Source: Picocystis sp. L7 (Eukaryota > Chlorophyta > Picocystophyceae > Picocystales > Picocystaceae). Taken from it: 64,000 bases of DNA. This document shows positions 1 through 9,600 of the stretch, piece after piece. Position 1 is the stretch's first letter, and each line of letters opens with the position of its first letter. The translations under genes were made by a program, and so were the position numbers. Under the pieces are notes generated by a model, which saw only the letters and a program-made list of their open reading frames with translations, made no database searches and was not told the DNA's origin. The stretch is taken from contig QXJR01000024.1 of assembly GCA_020975725.1 (NCBI GenBank), forward strand, positions 62,001 through 126,000. The letters are read 5' to 3'.

Positions 1-96
1 GTTTCGGTCAGACAAGACGATCAGGCCGAAGTTTCCACAGCGAAAGACTCCATTGCAACGTCTTCTTCCCAAAGCATCAGAGCTGAAAGCTTCTAA
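1..96 (+). CDS. Possible C-terminal end of a gene entering from the left
   Basis: Frame 1 is open from the first base to a TAA at 94-96 and reads as a polar, serine-rich tail of 31 residues that ends SIRAESF. It could be the last codons of a plus-strand gene whose body lies outside the window. There is no domain and no neighbour to support it, and a 96-base open frame can occur by chance. Confidence 0.2.
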   Translation, partial: VSVRQDDQAEVSTAKDSIATSSSQSIRAESF

Positions 97-651
97 AGCT
101 GTAATGCAGAAGGCCAAACGCACATGTTGGATAGTGCTTGAAAGACTGAGGGTGACCGCAGCAAGAAGGAACGACACAACCCATCCCGTGTGCCGTATGC
201 ACAGCTCCTCCCTCTTTCTTGCGTCTTTCACACGGACTGCATCCCTGCACAACACTCCCACTGCGTTTTGCCAAGAGCACCATTTAGCAGGAGGGCACAA
301 CAGCGACGCACACGTCAAGTGCGCTATTTCGTGCAGTGCACCAGCCACCCACCACCAGACCGCGGTCCAACACAGGGCCCTGCAGACTTCCTGCATGTTG
401 TCATTCGATCTTCAGCTCGTCAAGGGGCTAGTCCACTTGCACACACAATCCTACACCGGATGCTTGCGCGGTGTCTTGTTCTTCCTCCTTCCTTCAATGC
501 GCATGCAAGTTGTGTTGTGGGTGGATCCAAGATCTTCACAGCTCCTCGCAGGAGACCTCCCCACCGCTGGAGGTCCAAGTGGCATCCACGTGCACGCCCG
601 CCTCCGCCGATATGGCGGGAACGCCGCCGCCTTCCCACCCCTCCCCGAACC

Positions 652-677
652 TTTCCCGCCGGAATTCTGGCGGGAAA
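652..677. promoter_or_regulatory. Two facing E2F-like sites
   Basis: TTTCCCGCC and its reverse complement GGCGGGAAA face each other across 8 bases that contain GAATTC. TTTCCCGC is the classical E2F/DP binding core, so the pair could be a cell-cycle control element. No cell-cycle gene is visible next to it, so the target is unknown. Confidence 0.35.
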
Positions 678-1390
678 GCCCCGATCTGTCGGAGGAGGAA
701 TCCCAGGGTGGAGAGGGAAGTAGGGGTTTGTGGTGCTGATGAAGCACACCTTGCACGAGGATGTCGGGAAGAAAAAGGCGTTTCCAACCCACTTGGATGG
801 GTGGTGCAAGCAGAGGATGTGGTGCAATGCGTCCTGGGATCGTTGGACAAGGGGTTATCGTCGCTCCATTCATCTCACGCACCACTGGACAGGAGAGCTT
901 CCATCCACACTTGGATCGCGTTGGACCCTTCCCATCCTGTGGATGGATTGGCCTGGTTTCACAAGACCACAGATGCAGGTGGAGGGATGCAACATGGATT
1001 GCGTGGAGATCGAACGATGCCTTGGCCCATCGGTGCAGGAGGAGTCGCTTGTATCACAACCAACCCCGGCGTCCACAGATTGAAGGATGCGTTCCATACG
1101 CCCGTAAACGGGCGCATGGTGGCCCATTGCTGGGCATCTGTGTTTCTACCTTGAACTCTTGGCTGGCATGCTTTCCGACCTGCTCCACTCGTTGCACATG
1201 GATGCTTTCGGATCCGATTTCCTTCGTTCCATCTGTCCAAGCGGACGAATGCGGTGCTGGTTCCTGGTTCCATACGTGCACTTGTCCAGCACATCCTTCT
1301 CTTGGGTCCCACCTGGAATCTTCGCCACGAAACACACCAATCGGATCTGCCATGTGCTGACGTGTCCACCCGAAGGATCCGCCAGCCTGT

Positions 1391-1565
1391 CCACGTGGAC
1401 GCTCGCCCGCCCCGGGGGAGGATCCGGCCACGTGTTTCGGGGCGAACCTTATCCGTTCGCCCCGGGGCGAGGGGGGGGCGCCCCTCCACCCCCCGTCCGT
1501 CCTGGACACGTGTCCGGAGGAGGGGACACGTCATCGCATCTGCGACCGATCGGAAACACGTGTCC
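1391..1565. promoter_or_regulatory. Cluster of CACGTG (G-box/E-box) sites
   Basis: CACGTG occurs at about 1392, 1429, 1507 and 1557, twice flanked as (GG)ACACGTGTCC; the copy at 1504-1515 is a perfect 12-base palindrome. A related ACACGTC lies near 1526. CACGTG is bound by bHLH and bZIP factors in many eukaryotes. The cluster lies 370 to 550 bases upstream of the secreted cysteine-rich gene. Confidence 0.4.
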
Positions 1566-1937
1566 ACATCGACGGCCCTGTGCGACAGCACCAGGCAGGG
1601 GCAAACGTGAGAGGGCAGTTGCCCGGGCGAAGGTCACCTGCTGAGCTGGCATCGCAGAGGAGACGTACGGCTCGGTGGTGGACGCGGAGGGCCACGCAGC
1701 TGCTACATCAGCGTACAGATGGCTCCACAGACGTTCATGGGAGCCAACAGACACAGTCTTGCACACGTTGTGGAAGACAGAAGGTCGAAAAAACGTGCCG
1801 AGGACACGTGGCCTGCCCAATGAAGTGCATAAAGACGCCTGCCAAGATGCAGCCTGTCATTTGTGATCGGCTTGTGCTCGGAAGGCAGCTGGACCATCCG
1901 GTCCTTGACAACCGAACCGCCCGAGAGACGACCTACC

Positions 1938-2861
1938 ATGTCACTGCAATGCCCCTACGGCTTGCTGGGCATAAGCCTGCTCATCTTGGCCACCCAGCTG
2001 CCTGGAGCACAGACCCGCGTTTCGTGTGGAACTTGCGCTAGATGCGACTACGGTGGAATCACGCTGGGAGAATCTTGCGGGCAGGATGGCTTCATTGAGT
2101 GCGGCGAAGGGGAAGTGTACTGCAAGTATGATTGGAACAACGTTGATTTCCAGCTCGAATGCGGGCCTGCATCTGACTGCCAGATACCCCGTTGCGACGA
2201 GGTTGTCGGATCAGATTGCAAAAAGGCGTCTTTTGGTAGCCAGGCACGGCCACGATCCACGGTATTTGCCAAAGGTGGAAATGACGATGATTGCAACCAC
2301 TGCTGCTTCTCTCCAGGCCTAGTCGAATACCAAGCTCCACGAAGCGACCAGGGAACGCCTCGTGGAATATCACATCTGGAATGGTGCACGGAAAAGAAAG
2401 ATCCTCCTCCTCCAGTTTGTCCGTGCTGCAGTTACTGTCCGAACAATTTTGAATGCCCCAGACAAACGCTTGATTTCACCAGACGAGGAAACAAGCTCTC
2501 TTGTCCCGCTGGGGGTTACTGCAAGTACGAGTTCAACGAATTTGACGGCAAATTTCAAGAAGCCTCAGACTCGCGTTGTCTTAGCAATGCAAAGATCACC
2601 TGCAGAGATGGCTTCCTAAATAGCAAAAGCAATGCGGATGGCACTGTCAAGTACGAGTGCCTGCAAGCTATAATGCAGTCTAGGGATGACATAACCAATG
2701 TGATCGTAAAAGGTGGAAACGTTGGCGATAACTGCGTTCAACCTACTAGTGGCAATGCCCTGATCCCGCAAACCAATCTGAACCCAACAAACGGTAAGTT
2801 TTTTGGTATTTCCAACATACAATGGTGCAAAGGTTGCAAGTGCTGCGAAAATGGTTGTTAA
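1938..2861 (+). CDS. Secreted cysteine-rich protein with an internal duplication
   Basis: The protein has 307 residues. I chose the ATG at 1938 because it opens a clear signal peptide (hydrophobic core LLGISLLILATQ, then a likely cut after GAQT); the frame is open further upstream only through a non-signal-like stretch. The mature part is cysteine-rich and contains two related halves. Both halves have a YCKY motif followed by an N-containing run, a conserved KGGN segment and an end of the form GISxxxWC (GISHLEWC and GISNIQWC). The first half also has a CCFSPG motif and ends in a PPPPVCPCC hinge. It looks like an extracellular or cell-wall protein stabilised by disulphides. I do not recognise the family. 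Single exon. Confidence 0.75.
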   Translation: MSLQCPYGLLGISLLILATQLPGAQTRVSCGTCARCDYGGITLGESCGQDGFIECGEGEVYCKYDWNNVDFQLECGPASDCQIPRCDEVVGSDCKKASFGSQARPRSTVFAKGGNDDDCNHCCFSPGLVEYQAPRSDQGTPRGISHLEWCTEKKDPPPPVCPCCSYCPNNFECPRQTLDFTRRGNKLSCPAGGYCKYEFNEFDGKFQEASDSRCLSNAKITCRDGFLNSKSNADGTVKYECLQAIMQSRDDITNVIVKGGNVGDNCVQPTSGNALIPQTNLNPTNGKFFGISNIQWCKGCKCCENGC

Positions 2862-3484
2862 TATGGATTGCAAACTTCGCAGTGCATTCGGCAGCGCGAG
2901 TGGAGCAGAACATCCCACATAGCAGCCACTGTAATGAACTTGTAAGTGCTTTTCCTCTTGTGAGTACAAACAGGCAATCCATTTCCAACTGATCTTCCAG
3001 TCCTCTTGCAGGTAAAAGCATCTCCGCGCTCAGTCCCTTTCAGAAGTGCACTGTGCAGTTCTGTGCTCATCACAGAAGGTCGGCATGGGAGAAGAGTACG
3101 CGTGTCTCATATGCCATAGGGTGTATAAGGCAGCAACGTCAAACACCTGCAGTTGGTAGAACGTAACGCTTTTTGGCAACATCAGTGGGGTGCCGTGCAT
3201 TCCATCGTCTGCCAATTGTTTCTTAAAACCACCACTCCAGATTGAGAGCTGCAGCTGTTCTCGGGGATTTCTAACATGGGAGCAATTGCTTTCTGCGTGA
3301 CGCACGTGTTTAGCATTTTGTGTTACTGATGGGTCATAGTACGACCTTTAAAAGTTGCGCATTTCTTGTTCCCATTTGAGCTATTCTTTTCTCAGACTTA
3401 TCCCCGTGTTCGCAGACTAGTTCTAGTTGCCCACGCAATGGGCGGCACTGCTAGGGACTGCAATTGCCGGATACTGCGATTACT
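2862..3484. other. Convergent 3' region
   Basis: This AT-richer stretch separates the stop codons of the cysteine-rich gene (+) and the methyltransferase-like gene (-). It probably holds both 3' untranslated regions. I see no gene or repeat in it. Confidence 0.5.
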
Positions 3485-4534
3485 TTACTCTGGTTTCTCC
3501 TGACCATCCTGTGGTCGCACAATGCCCCAAACAATAAATTTCTTCTTCGTCCACAGGTATCGCATCTGAACGATTTCCACAATGTCCAATGCTTCTCCAT
3601 AGCGTGACTTTATTTCTTCTTTGTTTCTAAACTTTCTGAAATGCTCAGGGCCTCCAAAATTTGGAACACAGAACAAGAAGTTGGCCCCAACCGGTAGACG
3701 ACGGATGATGCCTATGTCATCATAGAAGTGCTCAAAAGAAATTGTTGCAAATGTGTCAAACAAGTTCAGATTCAATGATGTACGGACCTGTTCTGCATTT
3801 GAAAAGTCCAGGTGTATGATATCAACGGAAACCGAAGGCTGTGCGTTTGGAAGCATGGTAGCAAATGGCAAAGGCACGTGCCAATCGTCAGGCTTGACTT
3901 GGTCTGGGTTCAAGTTGGGCGAGTACAAAATCTCTTCATGGCTGACAAGGAAAGTCGCATAGTCCAACACCGGTCTGGAAAATTCTGCATGGATCCAGTG
4001 TTTCATTGTATCCAAGAGATCGCAGTTCATCAAAGCCTTTTGCATGAGGAAACCGCCATTGCCTGCAAACTCGAAAACCCTCTTTGGCCCCACTTTTTGC
4101 AACAGTTGTACAAAGAGGGTGTTCCGAGCCGCGTACGGAGTGGTTGGAGCCCCAAAGGCTGACCACAGGTGCTTGTTTTCCTCCTTACTTTCATACATAC
4201 TCGCAGGTTTGGTCAGCTCCGGCATTGGAGTACCTGTTCTTTCTACAGGCACGGAGGCATCCCATCCCTTCAGGACCCAATCTTGATGGAATGCATCCAG
4301 GATACGGGGATCGATATTTTTCGTCGGGCACTGTATCCTGTCCAGCCTGTTCTTAATCCCAGCGTGGTCTCGATACTTTTCCCAGCTTCGAAAACCCGTC
4401 AACACCATCAAGGAGATGACCGCGGCCAGGGACAGCGTCCTCCTCATCTTCCCTCGAAGGACAAGCTCCACCATTTCGGAGCTCCATTTCTTCCCCCTTA
4501 CTCCGTAACGAACCTTCCATCCGTCCTTCTCCAT
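3485..4534 (-). CDS. Membrane-anchored SAM-methyltransferase-like protein
   Basis: The protein has 349 residues. A short basic N-terminus is followed by one hydrophobic segment at about residues 32-48, so it is probably a type II anchor in the ER or Golgi. The soluble part resembles a class I methyltransferase fold: residues about 153-162 read VFEFAGNGGF in the place of the usual glycine-rich motif I, later DIIHLDF and FDTFATISFEHFYDD resemble motifs II to IV, and the C-terminus has a strand-like KKFIVWGIV. Motif I is degenerate, so SAM binding is inferred only. An alternative start at MRRTLS (residue 30) would place the anchor at the very N-terminus. The upstream side contains the CCCTTTCAA motif near 4760. 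Confidence 0.6.
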   Translation of the reverse strand: MEKDGWKVRYGVRGKKWSSEMVELVLRGKMRRTLSLAAVISLMVLTGFRSWEKYRDHAGIKNRLDRIQCPTKNIDPRILDAFHQDWVLKGWDASVPVERTGTPMPELTKPASMYESKEENKHLWSAFGAPTTPYAARNTLFVQLLQKVGPKRVFEFAGNGGFLMQKALMNCDLLDTMKHWIHAEFSRPVLDYATFLVSHEEILYSPNLNPDQVKPDDWHVPLPFATMLPNAQPSVSVDIIHLDFSNAEQVRTSLNLNLFDTFATISFEHFYDDIGIIRRLPVGANFLFCVPNFGGPEHFRKFRNKEEIKSRYGEALDIVEIVQMRYLWTKKKFIVWGIVRPQDGQEKPE

Positions 4535-5882
4535 GAGGGTGGCCTTGCCATGGACCAGTGCACCTTCTTGTGAAACCTAGCGAATGTCCACTTGACAGCC
4601 CAGGTTGGCAGGTCCCCACCATCCCTGCCAGCCACACCCAAGTCCAATGGACCACTTCCTGGTACCATTTTTTCCATTGGAAACGGGGGAGGAATCGTCC
4701 TGGTTCGAAGGAGGGACGAACCGGGGCGACCCCGGGACGGAACCGGGGTCGGTCCCTTTCAAAGCTAGATTCAGAAGGGAACAGAAGGGAAGAAGTCGAC
4801 CCGACCTCGGTGTCGACACGGGATCCTGCCCCGGGTGGCCCTCCTCTGCGGTGGTTGTTGCTGAGAACGCACAAACGATCGACGAAAGGCCTCAATGGTT
4901 CGGCAGAAGAGGCGAATCCGCCCGAGGATCTACAGGAGGGATTTGAGGCTGTTTCCTTGTCATGGAATGCTATGGATTACGGACCGGAAGCACCGGCTGA
5001 AACTCGACCGCCTTCCTGTCAACCGACCAATCCTTGGCCGACGTCCTTGGCCTGTAGAGAAGAAACTCCCTTTTTTCTCTCCGATGGCATGCCAGAAACC
5101 GCTTGGATCCAAGGACAAGAGTCCTGGATCCGCCTCCATTCTTCCACCACGAAAGGCTACCCGTGGAGAACCTCAGGGAATTCTTCGGCACCAGGGAGGA
5201 ACGACACGTGGAGGGAAACCAATCCAAGTTGGATGGGGGATGTCACTCGCACAGGACTTGCAGCTTGGAACATTTCCAATCTGCAAGATGAATTGTGCAT
5301 CGCCGGACGATGGAGCTCCTCGCACGAGCCAAGCATCCTTGTCATGGTGCATGCGAAGCGATGGTTTCACGTTCACACACGTCCGATCGTCCTCTCCAAC
5401 GAGCTGTTCGAATTCCCTTCGACCCATCTCATGGAAATGGGCCGCACGATCGACGGATGGACGAGTCGTTGCTTACTGGGTCGAATCGGACGGTCCAAGC
5501 CGTGCATCTGGCGCATGCATGCTCTGGTAAGAGCGGCAGATCCATCGACCTTCCTGCAGCTTCCTTCCTGGAAACCTGGAGGCCATGGCGCCTGCAAAGG
5601 CCGAGGGTTTGGGGCGAATGGATCACGTGCCCCGTCCGTACCATCACGTGATTCCATCGGGGCGGGGCGTCCGTTCCTGTCCAATGGTTTCGGGGCGGGA
5701 AGATCTCAGAAGATCGAGGATGTCGTAACCGTGGGATCACGTGATCGAATCCATCCCAAGGTGTCCGAGAAATCCTCCTTTCGAGGAGGGACCAAGGATG
5801 CAGGAGAAGGGCACACATCACACGGATTCTGGGCACAGTTGCACGAAACGCTTTGCATGGAACATGGATAGCATCCAATGGG
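4535..5882. other. GC-rich upstream region
   Basis: A 437-residue frame crosses this region (4558-5871, +), but it has no domain, no sensible start and a composition expected of GC-rich DNA, so I do not call it. The left end is the promoter side of the methyltransferase-like gene and holds GAACCGGGG and CCCTTTCAA elements. The right end carries a CACGTG cluster. Confidence 0.4.
5619..5746. promoter_or_regulatory. ATCACGTG sites, including a 12-base palindrome
   Basis: ATCACGTG appears three times: near 5622, as ATCACGTGAT at 5643-5652, and as GATCACGTGATC at 5735-5746, which is a perfect palindrome. Two more CACGTG cores lie near 5923 and 5941. The spacing suggests a bHLH-type control region for a gene starting to the right, but no firm gene could be placed there. 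Confidence 0.4.
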
Positions 5883-6170
5883 ATGGCGTTGGCCAAGCCG
5901 CTGTACACGACCCACGTGGCCATGGTGGACGTTCGAGCACGTGGCCTGGTTGAACTGGAGTCCTTCCCGTCATCCAGTCCACAGGGTGCTGCAAGATACA
6001 TACACACAAGCGTAGCAAGCAGACGGATGGTTTTGACGGAGCAAAAATGTGAATCGGTAACACGACTTGCCGGGGCAAATTTCTTGCGCAAGACACAGAC
6101 TAGTCGCATTTCTTCACTATGGGAGTCACTCGAGAGAAGTCCATCATCCCCTTTCTTTCGCACAAAATGA
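5883..6170 (+). CDS. Possible small protein or first exon
   Basis: An open frame of 95 residues starts MALAKPLYTTHVAMVD just after the CACGTG cluster and ends near an AT-rich region typical of 3' ends in this window. It matches no family I know. It could be a complete small protein, a first exon, or noise. Position between a promoter-like side and a 3'-like side is the only support. Confidence 0.2.
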   Translation: MALAKPLYTTHVAMVDVRARGLVELESFPSSSPQGAARYIHTSVASRRMVLTEQKCESVTRLAGANFLRKTQTSRISSLWESLERSPSSPFFRTK

Positions 6171-7355
6171 TCTGAAGTGGGTAGGCCGTGGTCGGCGAGC
6201 AGGTTCATAACGCGCCAAGATCGGACAACAGCACATTACAGCATGGAATCTTAAACTTGCACAGATCTGGGCAATGCAAGTCGCAAGAAAATGAACATCC
6301 CTGGGGCTCAGAATCACCATCAGGTAGGATCTTTCGAGATAAAAATCCACTACCTTTGCGTATATGTAAAAACTAGCATGCATGCGTGGGCATGGATGAC
6401 AGGTCCAATTGCTGGCTAGGATACACACCCACAGACACCAGGCGTGTCTCTACACAACGATTTTTGAATTCTGAGTGATAATCATGCATGTTCATCGCTG
6501 TAGGTGTCATTTACAGAGGATGCATCCTTGATCATGCATCACAAGGATGGGTGACTTTGAGGCTGTCCTGGAATGTTGGGTGTGGGCAGAGAACATGATA
6601 AGCTTGGAAGCAGGCTTTCTTTATGAGGGACGACTCCGGGGATCAAGCAGGCAGCAATTGGGATCACTAACTTCTTCTTGACATTTATTTTGCCTTCACA
6701 GTACACTCTACCATTTGGATCTCTGCTTGCCAGAGCAAGCTGCCACATGAAAAATTGCAGGCGTCGAAAACTTATGTGCCGCTTGAATTTTGTTGGCACG
6801 TCTCGTCCTGCAAACTAAGGAAAGATGCACACAAATGTCACCCATGTGCTGCATCCCCAACTTCCAAACCAGCCAGAGACTTGCAAGAAGCACTCCAGTC
6901 GCATTGAGGTATCTTACAGCTTTGCTCCTTTCTACATCTCTGCCGCAATTTGGCAGTTCATTCATCCAAATGATGGAACGAAGCATGTGTGTCTCTTCAT
7001 CTTTTCTCTGCACAGATACTGAAACTGAAGGTGTTTCGTTTATCACTTCTCCTCAACAATGGGAATGTATGAAAATGTAGTCTGGTTACGGATCCAAATA
7101 AGAGCTTGAGTCGTTGATCCAGACAAGCTTGCTGCCTGCTCTGCGGATATCGCTAGGGGGATGAATGGAGGCTCCAATTGAGACTTTGGGAGGTGCCAGC
7201 AGCGTAGGATCGATCTAGCTGGTGAAGTTTTCTTGGATAATGCACTTCTATTACTAGAACGCCAACCGCGATGTGTTGGTACAACTAATTGCATTGCCAG
7301 GGAGAGTTCCTGCAGCAATGGAAACAACTCAAGTGGATGGGAAGCCTTGCTTCCA
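6171..7355. other. AT-richer 3' region
   Basis: This stretch lies beyond the stop codon of the transporter at 7356 (-). It has many stop codons in all frames and lower GC than its surroundings. I see no gene, RNA or repeat in it. Confidence 0.4.
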
Positions 7356-8477
7356 TCACACTTTTTCATAAACATGCTCATCTGTGTGCTCTTTGTCCGT
7401 CTCTTTGGCTGGTGCTTTGTTGTATTCTTCCGTTGGATTGTTGATTTGGTAGTGGCTCAGCATTCCAATTCCCAACACTACAGCAATTCCACCCACGACG
7501 TATTTGTAATTCGGTGGCTTAGGGAAGAACAAAAAACTTGCAAGCATCTGCAGCACTTTGCGAGATGATTTTACGATCTCTGTGTTTGTAGCACCGAAGT
7601 ACTTGATCATGAGCAAAATCACGGATACGCTGACGTACCCCAGGCTCGAGGAGGCAACAATCAATGGTACCACTTCCCAGTGATCCAGAGTGTGATTCAG
7701 TGCTTCCATGAGCTCCCCAGTCACAGCAAGAACGAATGCCATGTACGCAATTCCTACTGCGCTAGAGTAGTACATGATCTCTGCCTGCGAACATGGGTTT
7801 TCGCGACGAAAAAAACGCTTTTCCTCAAAGTTGGACGTGATAGCATCGCAGCAGACGCCGATTGTGATGAGAGCTATCCCTAGCAAATTAAAATTGGGCA
7901 TCCCCTCCTTGTCTCCCAGGCTAAACATGCTGATTCCAGCAATGAGCATGGTGGCTCCGATGTATTCGACCAGGACGTATTTTTTGCCTTGAATGAGAGT
8001 CCCGAAAAACATGGTCGGCAGGACCTTGCTGGACTTGAAGACGATTCTCGTGGTGTAATTGATGTACTTCAAGGACCAGTTGGTGAAGTACATCCCTCCG
8101 AAGGTGATCACTGCAAGTTGGTAGTAGCTGTTCATGGGGGCTTTCCTCACAGTGTCGTTGGTGTAGATCCTCTCGAATAACGCACAAAGGTAGTAGGTGA
8201 CGAGCGTCCAGAGCGTCACCCATCCGCCGTAATGGAAATCTTTGACGTTGAACACTTGCTCTTGAAAGGTGGTGAATCCCACGGCGCTGAAGATGGACAC
8301 AGACAGCAGCAGGATGAACAGGGTCCTCTGTTTCAAGTGCAGCTGGAAGCAGAGCCATCCCATCTTCACCACTTTCTGTCCGGCAGGCAGGTCTTTGTTC
8401 CGTTCCATCGGTTCATCTGCACGCCTGGACGTCCTCACCTTCTCCCCATCGCCACCTTTCGTCCCTTCTTCGCTCAT
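7356..8477 (-). CDS. SLC35B/UAA-family nucleotide-sugar or PAPS transporter
   Basis: The protein has 373 residues with about ten hydrophobic segments after a polar N-terminus of roughly 45 residues. Family markers are clear: INYTTRIVFKSSKVLPTM matches the substrate-site loop of SLC35B2/B3-type carriers, and the C-terminal part contains EIVKSSRKVLQM and YVVGGIAVVLGIGM. These carriers exchange PAPS or UDP-sugars for nucleotide monophosphates across Golgi or ER membranes. Which substrate this one carries cannot be read from the sequence. The ATG at 8475-8477 starts MSEEGTK. Upstream, in the same orientation, lie GGGGCGCC and three GTTGTGT repeats, a layout shared with MCU and OSGEP. Single exon. 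Confidence 0.85.
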   Translation of the reverse strand: MSEEGTKGGDGEKVRTSRRADEPMERNKDLPAGQKVVKMGWLCFQLHLKQRTLFILLLSVSIFSAVGFTTFQEQVFNVKDFHYGGWVTLWTLVTYYLCALFERIYTNDTVRKAPMNSYYQLAVITFGGMYFTNWSLKYINYTTRIVFKSSKVLPTMFFGTLIQGKKYVLVEYIGATMLIAGISMFSLGDKEGMPNFNLLGIALITIGVCCDAITSNFEEKRFFRRENPCSQAEIMYYSSAVGIAYMAFVLAVTGELMEALNHTLDHWEVVPLIVASSSLGYVSVSVILLMIKYFGATNTEIVKSSRKVLQMLASFLFFPKPPNYKYVVGGIAVVLGIGMLSHYQINNPTEEYNKAPAKETDKEHTDEHVYEKV

Positions 8478-9222
8478 CCTGGTCCACGTGGTCCCGCCAG
8501 CTCAGCACCCAAGTGCTGCCGAACCCGCCAACCTGGACGCTTCGAACGGCCTTTTTTCGGGCATGAACGGGCTGCAGGCGCCCCGTTGCGTTCGTGGCTG
8601 GCCCAGCACGTCCCGGGGAGGTATGGGGCGCCCCGAAACGCGCCACACAACCCGACACAACGCTCCAACACAACGGACGCAATGGCGTCTTGGGCGCGTG
8701 GAGGACGCGGGCAGCTCCCCTCGGACTTAACTTCGTCAGAGGAACAGAGGGAAGTGGGGAAGGTTAACCGATCGACCGCGAGGGGGAAACAGGGAGGAGC
8801 GAACGAGTTAAGCGAAGTTCACGAAGAGGGAGTTGGACGGGGGCGGGTTAACCTGTGGTTAACCGAAGGGGCTCTCGGTGTGGTTGCCACCACAGAAACG
8901 AGGTAAACCCGAAAGTTAAGGACCTTCGAAGGAAGCAAGGAAGCCTTCACCCCGGACTTCGAGGTACGACCCACATCCTCTGCGCATACGTACTGAAGAA
9001 CACCCATTGATCGGGAAAAGATCCCTATCCGGGGGCTGAGGGATACCTGTGTCGCAGCTAACAGGTGGGGGGGAACAGGAAACCCTACGGTTAACCTCGA
9101 CGAGTGGTTAACTCGACGTCCTGGGACGGAGATCTTCCTCGACGGCACATGTCAATTTCATTCCCGTCTGTCGAAAGAAACGTCGATCGTTTCGTGAAAG
9201 GCGGGGAAAGAGATGGAGGACC
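8478..9222. promoter_or_regulatory. GC-rich region with repeated promoter motifs
   Basis: On the minus strand, reading towards the transporter, there are three GTTGTGT elements (complement of 8645-8651, 8655-8661 and 8668-8674) and then the palindrome GGGGCGCCCC at 8625-8634. Further right are GTTAAC boxes near 8766, 8849, 8859, 9090 and 9105, and CTTAAC/GTTAAG near 8730 and 8810. The arrangement suggests a bidirectional promoter. Motif function is inferred from recurrence only. Confidence 0.45.
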
Positions 9223-9600
9223 ATGGCGGAGGAGCCAGGTGGGGTTCCCGCCAGAATTCATCTACAAAAGTGCCTGCTGGACACTTCAGGGAGTTCCTAC
9301 GATCAAGTGCGACAAGGCAACAGCAGAATTGTAGACCTGATCCCCTCAGGTGCCGCCGAGTGCTGTCCGGACGAACGATACATGGGCCCGATTTGGATAC
9401 TCCGCCCATGGACCAAACACATCGCAGCAGTGCCACCTTGTTCCCGACTTCAAAGCATAAAGCAATCAAGACAAAGAACACTCGACAAACGTCTTGAAAG
9501 TCCCTTGGCAGGACACAATTTCAACTTCCAACGGCCATTTGAAAGACATACCGAATGTTCTGACCTGCCTCTTTCGGGGAATTTTGAGGTTTCGGACTAG
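9223..9600 (+). CDS. Possible small hypothetical protein
   Basis: An ATG in good context (ACCATGG) opens a 125-residue frame, MAEEPGGVPARIHLQ, which ends NFEVSD. It follows the GTTAAC-rich side of a promoter-like region and is followed by an AT-rich 3'-like stretch. I recognise no domain. It could also be the first exon of a longer gene. Confidence 0.3.
   Translation: MAEEPGGVPARIHLQKCLLDTSGSSYDQVRQGNSRIVDLIPSGAAECCPDERYMGPIWILRPWTKHIAAVPPCSRLQSIKQSRQRTLDKRLESPLAGHNFNFQRPFERHTECSDLPLSGNFEVSD

Larger units (their letters stand above)
97..1937. other. Intergenic; no gene recognised
   Basis: Several open frames cross this stretch, but none resembles a protein family or has a convincing start. 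The left part is of middling GC and the part from about 590 to 1650 is strongly GC-rich. It holds an E2F-like palindrome (652-677), a short inverted repeat with arms GGGGCGAAC and GTTCGCCCC (1439-1463) and several CACGTG cores (1391-1565). It probably serves mainly as the upstream side of the cysteine-rich gene at 1938. Confidence 0.4.

Noticed and set aside
4558-5871. 437-residue plus-strand frame
   Set aside because: No domain, no credible start context, and it runs through promoter-like GC-rich DNA.
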